DNA of 64,000 nucleotides from Streptomyces spororaveus (GTDB taxonomy: Bacteria; Actinomycetota; Actinomycetes; Streptomycetales; Streptomycetaceae). A program made the position numbers and the translations under genes. The notes below the pieces were generated by a model, which worked only from the letters and a program-made list of their open reading frames with translations, was not told the origin of the DNA and searched no databases. Below are positions 27,289-35,729 of the stretch, one piece after another (within the stretch, counting starts at the first letter, position 1; the number at the start of each line of letters is the position of its first letter). The stretch is from NCBI RefSeq assembly GCF_016755875.1, contig NZ_BNED01000005.1, positions 7,329,501 to 7,393,500 on the forward strand, given 5' to 3'.

Positions 27289-28077
27289 ATGGAACACCTG
27301 GGACATCTGGACCACGCCGCCTATGGGTGGCTGACACCCGCGCTGTCATATGTGATGGCATCGATCGGCGCCGCCCTCGGGCTGCGCTGCACCGTCCGTG
27401 CGCTCGCCACGACCGGAGCCTCCCGCCGCAACTGGCTCCTCGCCGCGGCCTCCGCCATCGGCACCGGCATCTGGACCATGCACTTCGTCGCGATGCTCGG
27501 CTTCGAGGTCACGGGCACCGAGATCCACTACAACGTGCCGCTCACGATCCTCAGCCTGCTCGTCGCCATGCTGGTCGTCGGAGCCGGAGTCTTCGCCGTC
27601 GGCTACGGCAGGGACCGCAACCGGTCCCTCGTGCTGGGCGGCCTCACCACCGGACTCGGCGTCGCCAGCATGCACTACCTGGGCATGGCGGCCCTGCGCC
27701 TGCACGGCGACGTCTCCTACGATCCGCTCACCGTCGGACTCTCCGTCGCCATCGCGGTGATCGCGGCGACCGCCGCCCTGTGGGCCGCGCTCAACATCAA
27801 GTCACCGGTGGCGGTCGCCGTCGCCTCGCTCGTCATGGGCGCCGCCGTCAGCAGCATGCACTACACGGGGATGATGGCCGTCGCCGTGAGCGTCAGCCCC
27901 TCGGACGCGACCCTGCCCGGGGCCACGGCCATGCAGTTCATCTTCCCGCTCGCCGTCGGCCTGGGCTCGTACCTGTTCATCACCGCCGCCTTCGTCGCGC
28001 TCTCCCCGACGGTCGACGGGCGGGCCGCCTCCGTTTCCGCCCGGCACCTGGGGGAGCCCACGGTGACCGCCCACTGA
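27289..28077 (+). CDS. MHYT-domain membrane sensor
   Basis: 262 residues, seven predicted helices. Three repeats of the MHYT signature appear: WTMHFVAM, SMHYLGMAAL and SMHYTGMMAV. The conserved Met and His residues near the outer membrane face are thought to bind a metal such as copper and so sense oxygen, CO or NO (family hypothesis). No output domain follows, so this is a stand-alone sensor module. ATG 27289 is preferred; a GTG lies two codons upstream and neither has a clear ribosome site. It precedes the conservon by 186 bp. Confidence 0.88.
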   Translation: MEHLGHLDHAAYGWLTPALSYVMASIGAALGLRCTVRALATTGASRRNWLLAAASAIGTGIWTMHFVAMLGFEVTGTEIHYNVPLTILSLLVAMLVVGAGVFAVGYGRDRNRSLVLGGLTTGLGVASMHYLGMAALRLHGDVSYDPLTVGLSVAIAVIAATAALWAALNIKSPVAVAVASLVMGAAVSSMHYTGMMAVAVSVSPSDATLPGATAMQFIFPLAVGLGSYLFITAAFVALSPTVDGRAASVSARHLGEPTVTAH

Positions 28078-28263
28078 CCGGACACCGGTCGCGCACCGAC
28101 CGGGCTGATCCTGCCGCACCGCACCGCACTGCAGGCACCCCACCGCACCGCACGGCCGTGCGCCGGCCGTCACCCCATCCCCACCGTCGCATCACCGCAA
28201 CCACCCCCACCGCATCCCCCGCCGCACCGCACACCCGTAGGCACCGCCCGGAACGAGGAGCCC
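28078..28263. repeat. CACCGC-rich low-complexity leader upstream of the conservon
   Basis: 186-bp gap with many overlapping CACCGCACC-type repeats (28115-28230) and strong C/G strand bias. No gene. It should include the conservon promoter and leader; GGAACGAGGAG just before the ATG at 28264 is the ribosome binding site. Confidence 0.5.
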
Positions 28264-30888
28264 ATGCGAACACCCCGCAGAAGACCGGAAGCAGCGGCGC
28301 CGAGGCTGCCCGCGCCCCCGGCACGCGGCCGCCGGGCCCACGCCGGGCCGCCGGCCGAGGAGCCTGCGGAGATCCGGGACCACCAGCCCCACCCGCCCGC
28401 CGCGCGCGCGAGCGGATCCCGGCCGCGGTTGCGGCTGCGCCCCGCCACCGTCCGCGCGAAGATCGTCTCGCTGCTGATGGTCCCCGTCGTGTCGCTCCTC
28501 GCCCTCTGGGCCTTCGCCACGGTCAACACCGCCCAGGACATCGCCCGGCTCAGCCGGGTCCACCAGGTCGACGCCGAGATACGCACGCCCGTCGCCGCCG
28601 CCGTCACCGAACTCCAGGCCGAACGGCGCGCAGCCGTCCGCCTCCTCGCCGACCCCGCCGCCGACCCGAGCGTCCTGGACCAGCAGGCCCGCCGGACCGA
28701 CACCGCCGTGCGGCGGCTGCGGCTCGGCGACCAGCACACCGTCGCCGACTCCGGCGACTACCGTTCCGACATCGTGGTCCGGCTGGAGGCGTTCGTCGCC
28801 GCCGCCGAGGGCCTCGGCTCGGCGCGCAAGGACATCACCGACCGCCGCGCCACCCCCGAGGCGGCCTACGCGATCTACAGCCGCGTGGTCGACTCCGCCT
28901 TCGCCGCCTCAGGCGCCCTGACCGGCGGAGAGAAGGCCGAACTCGGACCCGACGCCCGGGTCCTGCTCGAATTCTCCCGCGCCGCGGAACTGCTGTCCCG
29001 GGAGGACGCACTGCTCGCCGCCCCCGGTCCGCGCACGGCCGAAACGCTTCGGCAACTGACCGGCGCCGTCGAGGCCCGCCGCGCTCTCACCGACTCCGCC
29101 GCCCGCGACCTCCCCGCCGCCCAGCAGGCCGTCTGGGAGTCCGCCGCCAAGAGCGCCGCGTACGCCGACCTCACCGGAGCCGAGGACCGGGCGCTGTCCG
29201 CAGGCACCTCCAAGGAGAGCCGCGGGGTGCCCGCCGGATGGGAGGCCGCCCACAACGCCATCGCCTCCTCGATGCGGGAGGTCGAGGCGGCCGTACACGC
29301 CACGGGCACCGAGCGGGCCGATCCGTTCACCGAAGGGGCGCTCACCCCCGCCGGGGCCGCCGTGCTCCTGGGCCTGGCGGCCGTCGCCGCCTCACTCGTC
29401 ATCTCGGTCCGGATCGGCCGGGCCCTGGTCGTCGAACTCGTCTCGCTGCGCAACACCGCCCTGGAGATCGCCCACCGCAAACTCCCGCAGGCGATGGAGC
29501 GGCTGCGTGCCGGTCAGGAGATCGACGTCGCGGCCGAGACCCCGCCCGGGCCCCCGGCCGAGGACGAGATCACCCAGGTCGGCGAGGCGCTCGGCACCGT
29601 TCACCGTGCCGCGCTCAGTGCCGCCGTCGAACGGGCCGAACTCGCCAGCGGCATCTCGGGCGTCTTCGTCAACCTCGCCCGCCGCAGCCAGGTCCTCGTG
29701 CACAAGCAGCTCACCCTGCTCGACTCGATGGAACGCCGTGCCGACGACCCGAACGAGCTCGGCGACCTCTTCCGCCTCGACCACCTGACCACCCGGATGC
29801 GCCGGCACGCGGAAAGCCTGATCATCCTGTCGGGTGCCACCCCGGGCCGGGCCTGGCGCATGCCGGTTCCGCTGACCAACGTCGTGCGGGCCGCCGTCTC
29901 CGAGATCGAGGACTACCCGCGGATCGAGGTCCGGCAGCTCGCGGAAGCCGCCGTGGTCGGGGGCGCCGTCGCCGACCTCACCCACCTGCTCGCCGAACTC
30001 ATCGAGAACGCCGCCACGTTCTCACCGCCGCACACCAAGGTCCGGGTCAGCGGCGAGCCCGTCGGCACCGGTTACGTGCTGGAGGTCGAGGACCGCGGGC
30101 TCGGCATGGGTCCCGAAACCCTCGGCGACGCCAACCGGCGCATCGAGCAGTCCGAGTCCCTCGACCTCTTCGACAGCGACCGGCTCGGGCTCTTCGTGGT
30201 CAGCCGGCTCTCGGCCCGCCACGGAGTCAAGGTGCACCTGCGCACCTCGCCCTACGGCGGCACCACCGCGGTGGTGCTCCTGCCCAACTCCATGCTCCAG
30301 GGTGCGATCACGGCCGGAGGCCCCGCCGCCGCCCACGCCGCCGCTCACGACGCTGCCCCCGCCCAGGGCTCGGCCCCGGGCTCCGCCACGGCCCGGGGAG
30401 CCGCCCGGGCACCCCGCCCGGAGCCGTCGGCCGCCGCTTCGGGCGGGGCCTCGTCGCCGTCCGCCTCCTCCCCGGCGCCGAAGCCGGTCGCGCGGGCCGA
30501 ACAGCCGCCCGCGATGGCCGTCGTACGGGAGGACGCGCAGCCCCCCGCTCCGGCCGGGGCCCCGGACCCCGTACGCGAGGAGCCGCGCCCGGCCCCGGTG
30601 GCTTCCCTCCGGCCGCGTGCCCCCGGCGGCGCGGGGGCCCGTACCCAGGCGGCCGCGGCGCCCCCGGCCTCGGTGACGGAACTGCCGCGCCGGGTGCGCC
30701 AGGCCAGCCTCGTCCCGCAGCTCCGGGAGGCCCCCGCCCCGAAGGCCCCGGCCTCGTCCCGGCTCCCCGAGGAGCCGTCGGGCCGCAGCCCGGAGCAGGC
30801 CCGGGACCGGATGGCGGCCTACCGGGCCGGCTGGGTCCGCGGCGCCCAGGAGAACTCCCCTCACGCAGGCAGCGAAGGAGAAGTGTGA
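28264..30888 (+). CDS. cvnA: Conservon histidine kinase CvnA with nitrate/nitrite-sensing-type domain
   Basis: 874 residues. A disordered N-terminal cytoplasmic segment (about 1-60), a first helix at about 68-85, an extracytoplasmic helical NIT-type sensor domain (about 90-360), a second helix (about 362-382) and a HAMP-like stretch. A modified dimerisation helix pair with LDHLTTRMRRHAESLIILSG follows, then a HATPase with N box ELIENAATFSPP, G1 DRGLGMG and G2 SDRLGLFVVSRLSARHG. A long Pro/Ala-rich tail (about 680-874) may bind partners. The stop overlaps the roadblock gene start (TGATG). CvnA partners the small GTPase CvnD in a membrane-associated signalling unit. Confidence 0.9.
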   Translation: MRTPRRRPEAAAPRLPAPPARGRRAHAGPPAEEPAEIRDHQPHPPAARASGSRPRLRLRPATVRAKIVSLLMVPVVSLLALWAFATVNTAQDIARLSRVHQVDAEIRTPVAAAVTELQAERRAAVRLLADPAADPSVLDQQARRTDTAVRRLRLGDQHTVADSGDYRSDIVVRLEAFVAAAEGLGSARKDITDRRATPEAAYAIYSRVVDSAFAASGALTGGEKAELGPDARVLLEFSRAAELLSREDALLAAPGPRTAETLRQLTGAVEARRALTDSAARDLPAAQQAVWESAAKSAAYADLTGAEDRALSAGTSKESRGVPAGWEAAHNAIASSMREVEAAVHATGTERADPFTEGALTPAGAAVLLGLAAVAASLVISVRIGRALVVELVSLRNTALEIAHRKLPQAMERLRAGQEIDVAAETPPGPPAEDEITQVGEALGTVHRAALSAAVERAELASGISGVFVNLARRSQVLVHKQLTLLDSMERRADDPNELGDLFRLDHLTTRMRRHAESLIILSGATPGRAWRMPVPLTNVVRAAVSEIEDYPRIEVRQLAEAAVVGGAVADLTHLLAELIENAATFSPPHTKVRVSGEPVGTGYVLEVEDRGLGMGPETLGDANRRIEQSESLDLFDSDRLGLFVVSRLSARHGVKVHLRTSPYGGTTAVVLLPNSMLQGAITAGGPAAAHAAAHDAAPAQGSAPGSATARGAARAPRPEPSAAASGGASSPSASSPAPKPVARAEQPPAMAVVREDAQPPAPAGAPDPVREEPRPAPVASLRPRAPGGAGARTQAAAAPPASVTELPRRVRQASLVPQLREAPAPKAPASSRLPEEPSGRSPEQARDRMAAYRAGWVRGAQENSPHAGSEGEV

Positions 30889-31331
30889 TGATCGAACACC
30901 AGAGGATCGACCTCGACGGCGTCCGCAGGTCCGGTGAACTGGACTGGCTGCTCGACGACCTCGTGCTCCGGGTCCGTGAGGTCCGGCACGCCGTGGTCCT
31001 CTCCAACGACGGCCTGGCGGTCGGCGCCTCCAGCGCACTGAGCCGGGAGGACGCCGAGCACCTGGCCGCGGTGGCCTCCGGCTTCCACAGCCTGGCCAAG
31101 GGCGCGGGACGGCACTTCCACGCCGGGGGCGTGCGCCAGACGATGGTCGAGATGGACGAGGGGTTCCTCTTCGTCGCGGCCGCCGGTGACGGTTCGTGCC
31201 TGGCCGTGCTCAGTGCCGCCAGTGCCGACATCGGCCTGATCGCCTACGAGATGGCCCGGCTGGTGAAGCGGGTCGGCGAGCACCTCTACACGCCGCCCCG
31301 GTTCGCGGCGCACCCGCCGGCCGCGGGCTGA
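30888..31331 (+). CDS. cvnB: Conservon roadblock/LC7 protein CvnB
   Basis: 147 residues; roadblock fold with LDWLLDDLVLRVREVRHAVVLSNDGL, then REDAEHLAAVASGFHSLAKG and VRQTMVEMDEGFLFV. In this family CvnB-type proteins resemble MglB, the GTPase-activating partner of the small GTPase MglA, and contact CvnD. ATG at 30888 overlaps the CvnA stop; GAAGGAG precedes it. It shares most of its sequence plan with the second roadblock gene at 33017, which suggests duplication. Confidence 0.93.
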   Translation: MIEHQRIDLDGVRRSGELDWLLDDLVLRVREVRHAVVLSNDGLAVGASSALSREDAEHLAAVASGFHSLAKGAGRHFHAGGVRQTMVEMDEGFLFVAAAGDGSCLAVLSAASADIGLIAYEMARLVKRVGEHLYTPPRFAAHPPAAG

Positions 31332-31348
31332 GGGCGGCGGTCCGGCAC

Positions 31349-31729
31349 ATGAACGGCCAGTGGTACGACGCCGACGCGGGCCCACTCGTCCGCCCGTACG
31401 CCATGACCGGCGGGCGTACGAAGCCGGGACCCCACGGCGTCCGCTTCGACCTGATCGCGCTGGTCGCGGTCGACCCGGAGGGCACGGACGAGGCGGCCGA
31501 GTCCCTGATGGGCCCCGAACACCGGGCACTGCTCGGACTCTGCCGGTCCGAGACCCAGTCGGTGGCCGAACTCGCCGCCGACGCCGACCTGCCGGTGGGG
31601 GTGGTGCGGGTGCTGCTCGGGGACCTGCTGGAGGGCGGGCACGTCAAGGTCAGCCGGCCGGTGCCGCCCGCACAACTGCCGGACGAGCGGATTCTGCGTG
31701 AAGTCATCGAGGGATTGCGAGCGCTTTGA
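31349..31729 (+). CDS. cvnC: Conservon DUF742 protein CvnC
   Basis: 126 residues with the DUF742 hallmarks: an N-terminal VRPYAMTGGRTKP, then FDLIALV, a helix-turn-helix-like middle (ETQSVAELAADADLPVGVVRVLLGDLLEGGHVKV) and the C-terminal RILREVIEGLRAL. The MarR-like winged-helix resemblance suggests nucleic-acid or protein binding. It begins 17 nt after cvnB and its TGA overlaps the cvnD ATG. Always found between roadblock and GTPase genes in conservons. Confidence 0.93.
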   Translation: MNGQWYDADAGPLVRPYAMTGGRTKPGPHGVRFDLIALVAVDPEGTDEAAESLMGPEHRALLGLCRSETQSVAELAADADLPVGVVRVLLGDLLEGGHVKVSRPVPPAQLPDERILREVIEGLRAL

Positions 31730-32388
31730 TGGGACAGCATGACGACCGATCTGCCGGACCGGCCCCGGGCGTGGATCCCGGTCCCGGGGAGGACCCGGAA
31801 CTGGCCGCACTCGCACTGAAGATCCTGGTGGCGGGCGGCTTCGGGGTGGGCAAGACCACGCTGGTGGGCGCGGTCAGCGAGATCCGGCCGCTGCGGACGG
31901 AGGAAGCGCTGAGCGAGGCGGGTGAACTGGTCGACGACACGGGCGGCGTGGACCAGAAGACGACCACGACCGTGGCCATGGACTTCGGGCGGATCACCAT
32001 CCGCTCCGGCCTGTCCCTCTACCTGTTCGGCACGCCGGGGCAGGACCGGTTCTGGTTCCTGTGGGACGAGCTGTCGCAGGGCGCGCTGGGTGCGGTGGTA
32101 CTCGCCGACACGCGGCGGCTGGAGGACTGCTTTCCGGCGGTGGACTACTTCGAGCACCGGCGCATCCCGTTCGTGGTGGCCGTCAACTGCTTCACGGACG
32201 CCCGGCGGTACGGGGCGCACGACGTGTCGCGGGCGCTGGACCTGGAGCAGGGGACACCGGTGGTGCTGTGCGACGCGCGCGACCGGGATTCGGGGAAGGA
32301 AGTGCTGATCAGGCTGGTCGAGTACGCCGGGCGGGTGCACACCGCCCGGCTGCTGGACTCGGTGGAGCCCCAGGCCGATTCCGTGTGA
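31729..32388 (+). CDS. cvnD: Conservon small GTPase CvnD
   Basis: 219 residues. P-loop GGFGVGKTT (about residues 36-44), switch region with the conserved TTTTVAMDFGR, and FGTPGQDRFWFLWDEL (switch II, with T-P-G-Q in place of the Ras D-x-x-G-Q). The base-recognition motif is VNCFTD rather than NKxD, as is usual in this ATP_bind_1-like family. It is the output switch of the conservon, turned over with CvnB/CvnC help and linked to CvnA. ATG overlaps the cvnC stop. A strong hairpin follows the gene. Confidence 0.93.
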   Translation: MGQHDDRSAGPAPGVDPGPGEDPELAALALKILVAGGFGVGKTTLVGAVSEIRPLRTEEALSEAGELVDDTGGVDQKTTTTVAMDFGRITIRSGLSLYLFGTPGQDRFWFLWDELSQGALGAVVLADTRRLEDCFPAVDYFEHRRIPFVVAVNCFTDARRYGAHDVSRALDLEQGTPVVLCDARDRDSGKEVLIRLVEYAGRVHTARLLDSVEPQADSV

Positions 32389-32419
32389 ACCGGCCCGGTG
32401 GGCCCGGTGGAGGCGGTCG

Positions 32420-32460
32420 CTCCCGGTCGGCCCGGTCGGCCCGGTCGGCCCGACCGGGAG
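32420..32460. terminator. Terminator between conservon and PPOX gene, with nonamer repeat
   Basis: Perfect 11-bp arms CTCCCGGTCGG (32420-32430) and CCGACCGGGAG (32450-32460); the loop holds further CCCGGTCGG-type 9-nt units. It separates the convergent genes ending at 32388 and 32472. Confidence 0.7.
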
Positions 32461-32471
32461 TCAGGGGCGGG

Positions 32472-32909
32472 TCATTCGGCGATACGGGCCTGGGCGATCA
32501 CCTTGTCGATGGGAACCCTGACGAGGAGTTCGGTCGGGACGGCATTGCGGCGTCCGAAGGATTCGGCCTGTTCCTCGCCCATGTAGCGGGCGCCGATCCG
32601 GGTGGCCCAGGTGAGCAGTTCGTCCGCGTCGTCGGCGTACCCGGTGATCTCGGCGCGGCCCTGGAGGACGACGAAGGAGAAGGGCGGCCGGTCGTCGTCG
32701 ACGCAGAGCGCGACCCGGCCGTCGCGGATGAGGTTGCGGCCTTTCACCGTGTCCTTTCCGGTGTTGAAGACGAAGGAATCGCCGTCGAGTACGAACCAGA
32801 TAGGAGCGATGTGCGGGCTTCCGTCCTCGCGCACGGTGGAGAGCTTTCCGGTGCGGGTGGAGTGCGAGACGAACGCCCGCCATTCCTCTTGAGTCATCTT
32901 CTTCGCCAT
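32472..32909 (-). CDS. PPOX-fold oxidoreductase (pyridoxamine-phosphate-oxidase-related)
   Basis: 145 residues, split-barrel flavin or F420-binding fold: GKLSTVREDGSPHIAPIWFVLDGDSFVFNT, then RVALCVDDDRPPFSFVVLQGRAEI and ELLVRVPIDKVIAQARIAE. Actinobacterial members often use F420 or bind heme; cofactor not decidable here. ATG at 32909 behind AAGGAGG. Divergent from the second roadblock gene (107-bp gap). Confidence 0.85.
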   Translation of the reverse strand: MAKKMTQEEWRAFVSHSTRTGKLSTVREDGSPHIAPIWFVLDGDSFVFNTGKDTVKGRNLIRDGRVALCVDDDRPPFSFVVLQGRAEITGYADDADELLTWATRIGARYMGEEQAESFGRRNAVPTELLVRVPIDKVIAQARIAE

Positions 32910-33016
32910 GGGGACATCCTCCTTGCCCGAAAGGCGCTGGTGGGGAAGGCTTGCGGCACGAGTACACGGGGGCGGGGCGCGGCCATGCGGCCGGCGTCGA
33001 CGGGGAGGGGCTGGGA

Positions 33017-33415
33017 ATGGCACTGGACAAGCAACTGGACTGGCTGCTGGACGACCTGACGCGCAGGGTCCAGCAGGTGCGGCACGCGGTGGTGCTGTCC
33101 AATGACGGCCTGGTCACGGGCGCGAGCGCGGGGCTGGCGCGGGAGGACGCGGAGCATCTGGCGGCTGTCGCGGCCGGTCTGCAGAGCCTTGCCAAGGGGT
33201 CCGGCCGCCACTTCCGGGCCGGCGAGGTGCGTCAGACGATGGTCGAGTACGACGAGGGAGCGCTCTTCGTCATGGCGGCGGGCGCGGGCAGCAGCCTGTG
33301 CGTGCTGAGCGCCGCCGAGTCCGACATCGGCCAGGTCGCCTATGAGATGACACTGCTGGTCAACCGGGTGGGCGAGCACCTGGGTGTCGCGGAGCGGCGC
33401 ATCACCGGCGGCTGA
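33017..33415 (+). CDS. Second roadblock/LC7 protein (CvnB paralogue)
   Basis: 132 residues starting at ATG 33017 (GGAGGGG upstream). Strongly similar by eye to CvnB at 30888: shared LDWLLDDL, RHAVVLSNDGL, REDAEHLAAVA, SLAKG-GRHF, VRQTMVE-DEG and RVGEHL blocks. Lacks an adjacent CvnC or CvnD. It may form mixed dimers with CvnB or an alternative complex with CvnD (inference). The gene is monocistronic between the PPOX gene and the DUF6397-like gene. Confidence 0.88.
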   Translation: MALDKQLDWLLDDLTRRVQQVRHAVVLSNDGLVTGASAGLAREDAEHLAAVAAGLQSLAKGSGRHFRAGEVRQTMVEYDEGALFVMAAGAGSSLCVLSAAESDIGQVAYEMTLLVNRVGEHLGVAERRITGG

Positions 33416-33528
33416 TCCGGTCCGGCTTGGGCGTCGCCCGGGGAGTTGTCCACAGGCCTCGCGGGGTGTCATCACGTCGAGTTACGGTCTTCACACAGAG
33501 TAATCACCGCTCGTGGGGGAGGACCGTA

Positions 33529-34344
33529 ATGACGCAGGTGGGGACCGCACTTCGGGAGGATGCGGCCGGCGCAGTCGCCGTGGACGTGCTGCTGGGCGGG
33601 GTACAGGCCGCGGGTGAACTGGGTCTGAGCCGCCATGAGTTCGCCAGGGCCGTCCAGCTGGGGATCGTGCGGGCCGGGCCGCGCACGATCGGCGGGGCCG
33701 CGCGCTTCGCACGGGCCGAGCTGGACCGTGTCAGGTCGGCGGCGGGCCCGCCGGGCGCGCTGCGCGAGCGGGTCGAGACGGTGGCCGGGGCGCAGGCGGC
33801 GGCCGAGGTGGTGGGGGTCGGCCCGAGCCGGTTCACGCGGCTCGCGCGCTGCGGGCACGTGATCCCGGTCGGCTACCGGATCAACAGGTACCGGGCCGTG
33901 GTGTGGCTCTACCTGACCACGGAGCTACGGAGCTTCGCCGCGCGGGAGCCGGGAATGCTGAGCGGGATCGCGCCGTCGGCGGACAGGGAACTGATGGCGG
34001 CCGGGGCGGATCTGCGCCCCCGGAAGTGGCGCGGGCGGCATGTCGGGCTGCTGCTGGGACGAGCCGCCGACCCGTGGGAGCGCGCCGCCGTACTGGCTTC
34101 CGTACTCCCTGAGGCCGAGCTGCTGGAGACCGTGCCCGACCCGGCGGAGCGGATCGTCCTGGCCGCCCTCGGACCGCCCCCGCCCTACGGGCACCCGCAG
34201 GTTCCGGCGGCAGCCGCGGTGGCGACGGAGCTGCTGAAGGCCGGCCCGCCGGACGAGATCCACTGGTACCGGGCCAGCCTGGACTTCGCCCTGGTACAGG
34301 CGCGGGGTCAGTCGAAGTCGACGGGGGAGAGGGGGCCGACGTAG
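33529..34344 (+). CDS. Streptomyces DUF6397-like protein
   Basis: 271 residues from ATG 33529 (GGGGGAGG upstream). The N-terminal 120 residues contain two helix-turn-helix-like segments (AAGELGLSRHEFARAVQLGIVRAGP and AAAEVVGVGPSRFTRLARCGHVIPVGYRINRYRAVVWLY), consistent with a DNA-binding protein; the rest is helical and Pro/Ala-rich. It resembles the family named DUF6397 as far as I recall. The stop overlaps the convergent YchJ gene by 37 nt. Confidence 0.65.
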   Translation: MTQVGTALREDAAGAVAVDVLLGGVQAAGELGLSRHEFARAVQLGIVRAGPRTIGGAARFARAELDRVRSAAGPPGALRERVETVAGAQAAAEVVGVGPSRFTRLARCGHVIPVGYRINRYRAVVWLYLTTELRSFAAREPGMLSGIAPSADRELMAAGADLRPRKWRGRHVGLLLGRAADPWERAAVLASVLPEAELLETVPDPAERIVLAALGPPPPYGHPQVPAAAAVATELLKAGPPDEIHWYRASLDFALVQARGQSKSTGERGPT

Positions 34345-34709
34345 ACCCAGGCTCCGGCCTCGCGGGAGAAGCTGCTGTGCTCGTGCAGCGAGCCGGTGTG
34401 CCGGCCCTCGCGGTAGTGGGCGCGGAACTCCACCGAGCCCTCCGTCTCGAACATCCCGCCGCGCTCGGTGGCGAGGATCTCCAGCCGCTCCCAGCGCTGT
34501 TCGGGATCCAGGTCGAGGCGGGCCGGACGGGTGGCGGGATGCCAGGAGCGCAGCAGGTAGGCGGTGTCGCCGACGGCGAAGGCGCTGAACCGGGAGCGCA
34601 TCAGCCGCTCGGCGGTGGGCGCCGACCGGGCACCCGAGTGGAAGGGGCCGCAGCACTCCGCGTAGGAGGCGGGCAGCCCGCAGGGGCAGGGGACGGCAGG
34701 GGTGGGCAT
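34308..34709 (-). CDS. YchJ/UPF0225 family protein with SEC-C-like motif
   Basis: 133 residues beginning MPTPAVPCPCGLPASYAECCGPFHSG, a SEC-C-type zinc site (C-x-C...C-C), followed by the NTF2-like domain (APTAERLMRSRFSAFAVGDTAYLLRSWHPATRP; EFRAHYREG; REAGAWVYVGP). Widely conserved, function unknown. The start is 8 nt after the TesB-type gene's stop, so it is co-transcribed with it. Confidence 0.85.
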   Translation of the reverse strand: MPTPAVPCPCGLPASYAECCGPFHSGARSAPTAERLMRSRFSAFAVGDTAYLLRSWHPATRPARLDLDPEQRWERLEILATERGGMFETEGSVEFRAHYREGRHTGSLHEHSSFSREAGAWVYVGPLSPVDFD

Positions 34710-34717
34710 GGGTGTGC

Positions 34718-35641
34718 TCAGTTCTCCGGGGCGGGCTCGGACGGACGGGCTGCCTGGGCCGGCCGGGACGACGCGGCGGGGTACGGACGGAAGAGGCCCT
34801 CCTGGACCACGGACACCAGCAGTCTGCCCTCCTCGTCGTAGATGCGGCCCCGGGCAAGGCCCCGGCCGCCGTGCGCGATGGGCGACTCCTGGTCGTACAG
34901 GAACCACTCGTCCGCCCGGAACGGCCGGTGGAACCACATGGCGTGGTCCAGCGAGGCCATGTCGAAACCGCGCATGCCCCACAGGGGTTCCACCGGGATG
35001 CGCACGGCGTCGAGGAGGGTCATGTCACTTGCGTAGGTGAGGGCGCAGGTGTGGATGAGGGGGTCGTCGCCCAGCGGGCCGACCGCGCGCATCCACACCG
35101 CGCTGCGGGGATCGGATCCCTTGAGCTCCTCCGGAGTCCAGCGGAGCCGGTTGACGTACCGGATGTCGAAGGGCTGGCGGCGGGCCATCCGCTCCAGCGC
35201 CTCCGGCAGCGCCCCGAGGTGCTCGCGGATCTCGTCCGCGACCTTGGGGAGCGTGTCCGGGTGAGGGACGTGGTGAGGAGGCAGCTGGTGCTCGATGCCG
35301 CCCTCCTCGGGATGATGGAAGGAGGCGGTGAGATTGAAGATCGTCTTGCCCTGCTGGACCGCGGTGACCCGGCGCGTGGTGAAGGACCGCCCGTCGCGCA
35401 CCCGCTCCACCTGGTACACGATCGGCACCCCGGGGATGCCGGGGCGCAGGAAGTACGCGTGCAGCGAGTGGACCGGGCGGTCGCTCTCGACGGTGCGCCC
35501 CGCGGCCACCAGCGCCTGGCCGGCGACCTGGCCGCCGAAGACTCGCTGGAGGGACTCCTGCGGGCTGGCGCCGCGGAAGATGTTGACCTCGATCTGCTCC
35601 AGATCGAGCAGATCGACCAGTCTCTCGGCGGGGTTCGTCAT
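34718..35641 (-). CDS. tesB: Acyl-CoA thioesterase II (TesB family)
   Basis: 307 residues, double hotdog fold. Shows QRVFGGQVAGQALVAAGRTV (first hotdog helix), SLHAYFLRPG, then LDHAMWFHRPFRADEWFLYDQESPIAHGGRGLARGRIYDEEG and SVVQEG. The Asp of LDHAMWFH and the Gln of VVQEG correspond to the Asp/Gln of the TesB active site. It hydrolyses medium- and long-chain acyl-CoA in the cytosol. ATG at 35641. It lies upstream of the YchJ gene; the helicase gene is 88 nt further upstream. Confidence 0.93.
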   Translation of the reverse strand: MTNPAERLVDLLDLEQIEVNIFRGASPQESLQRVFGGQVAGQALVAAGRTVESDRPVHSLHAYFLRPGIPGVPIVYQVERVRDGRSFTTRRVTAVQQGKTIFNLTASFHHPEEGGIEHQLPPHHVPHPDTLPKVADEIREHLGALPEALERMARRQPFDIRYVNRLRWTPEELKGSDPRSAVWMRAVGPLGDDPLIHTCALTYASDMTLLDAVRIPVEPLWGMRGFDMASLDHAMWFHRPFRADEWFLYDQESPIAHGGRGLARGRIYDEEGRLLVSVVQEGLFRPYPAASSRPAQAARPSEPAPEN

Positions 35642-35729
35642 CAGAGGATCTCCACGGTCGGGTCCGGCGGGTCCGGCTGGGCCGGCAGGTCGGGCGGGTA
35701 CGTCGGGTGCGGCGGGGTGCGGCGGACGG

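Noticed and set aside
27243..30887. Very long plus-strand frame running through the MHYT and CvnA genes
   Set aside because: Only its last part (from 30888) is a gene, the roadblock protein. The rest is an Arg/Pro-rich out-of-phase reading of genes with clear domains.
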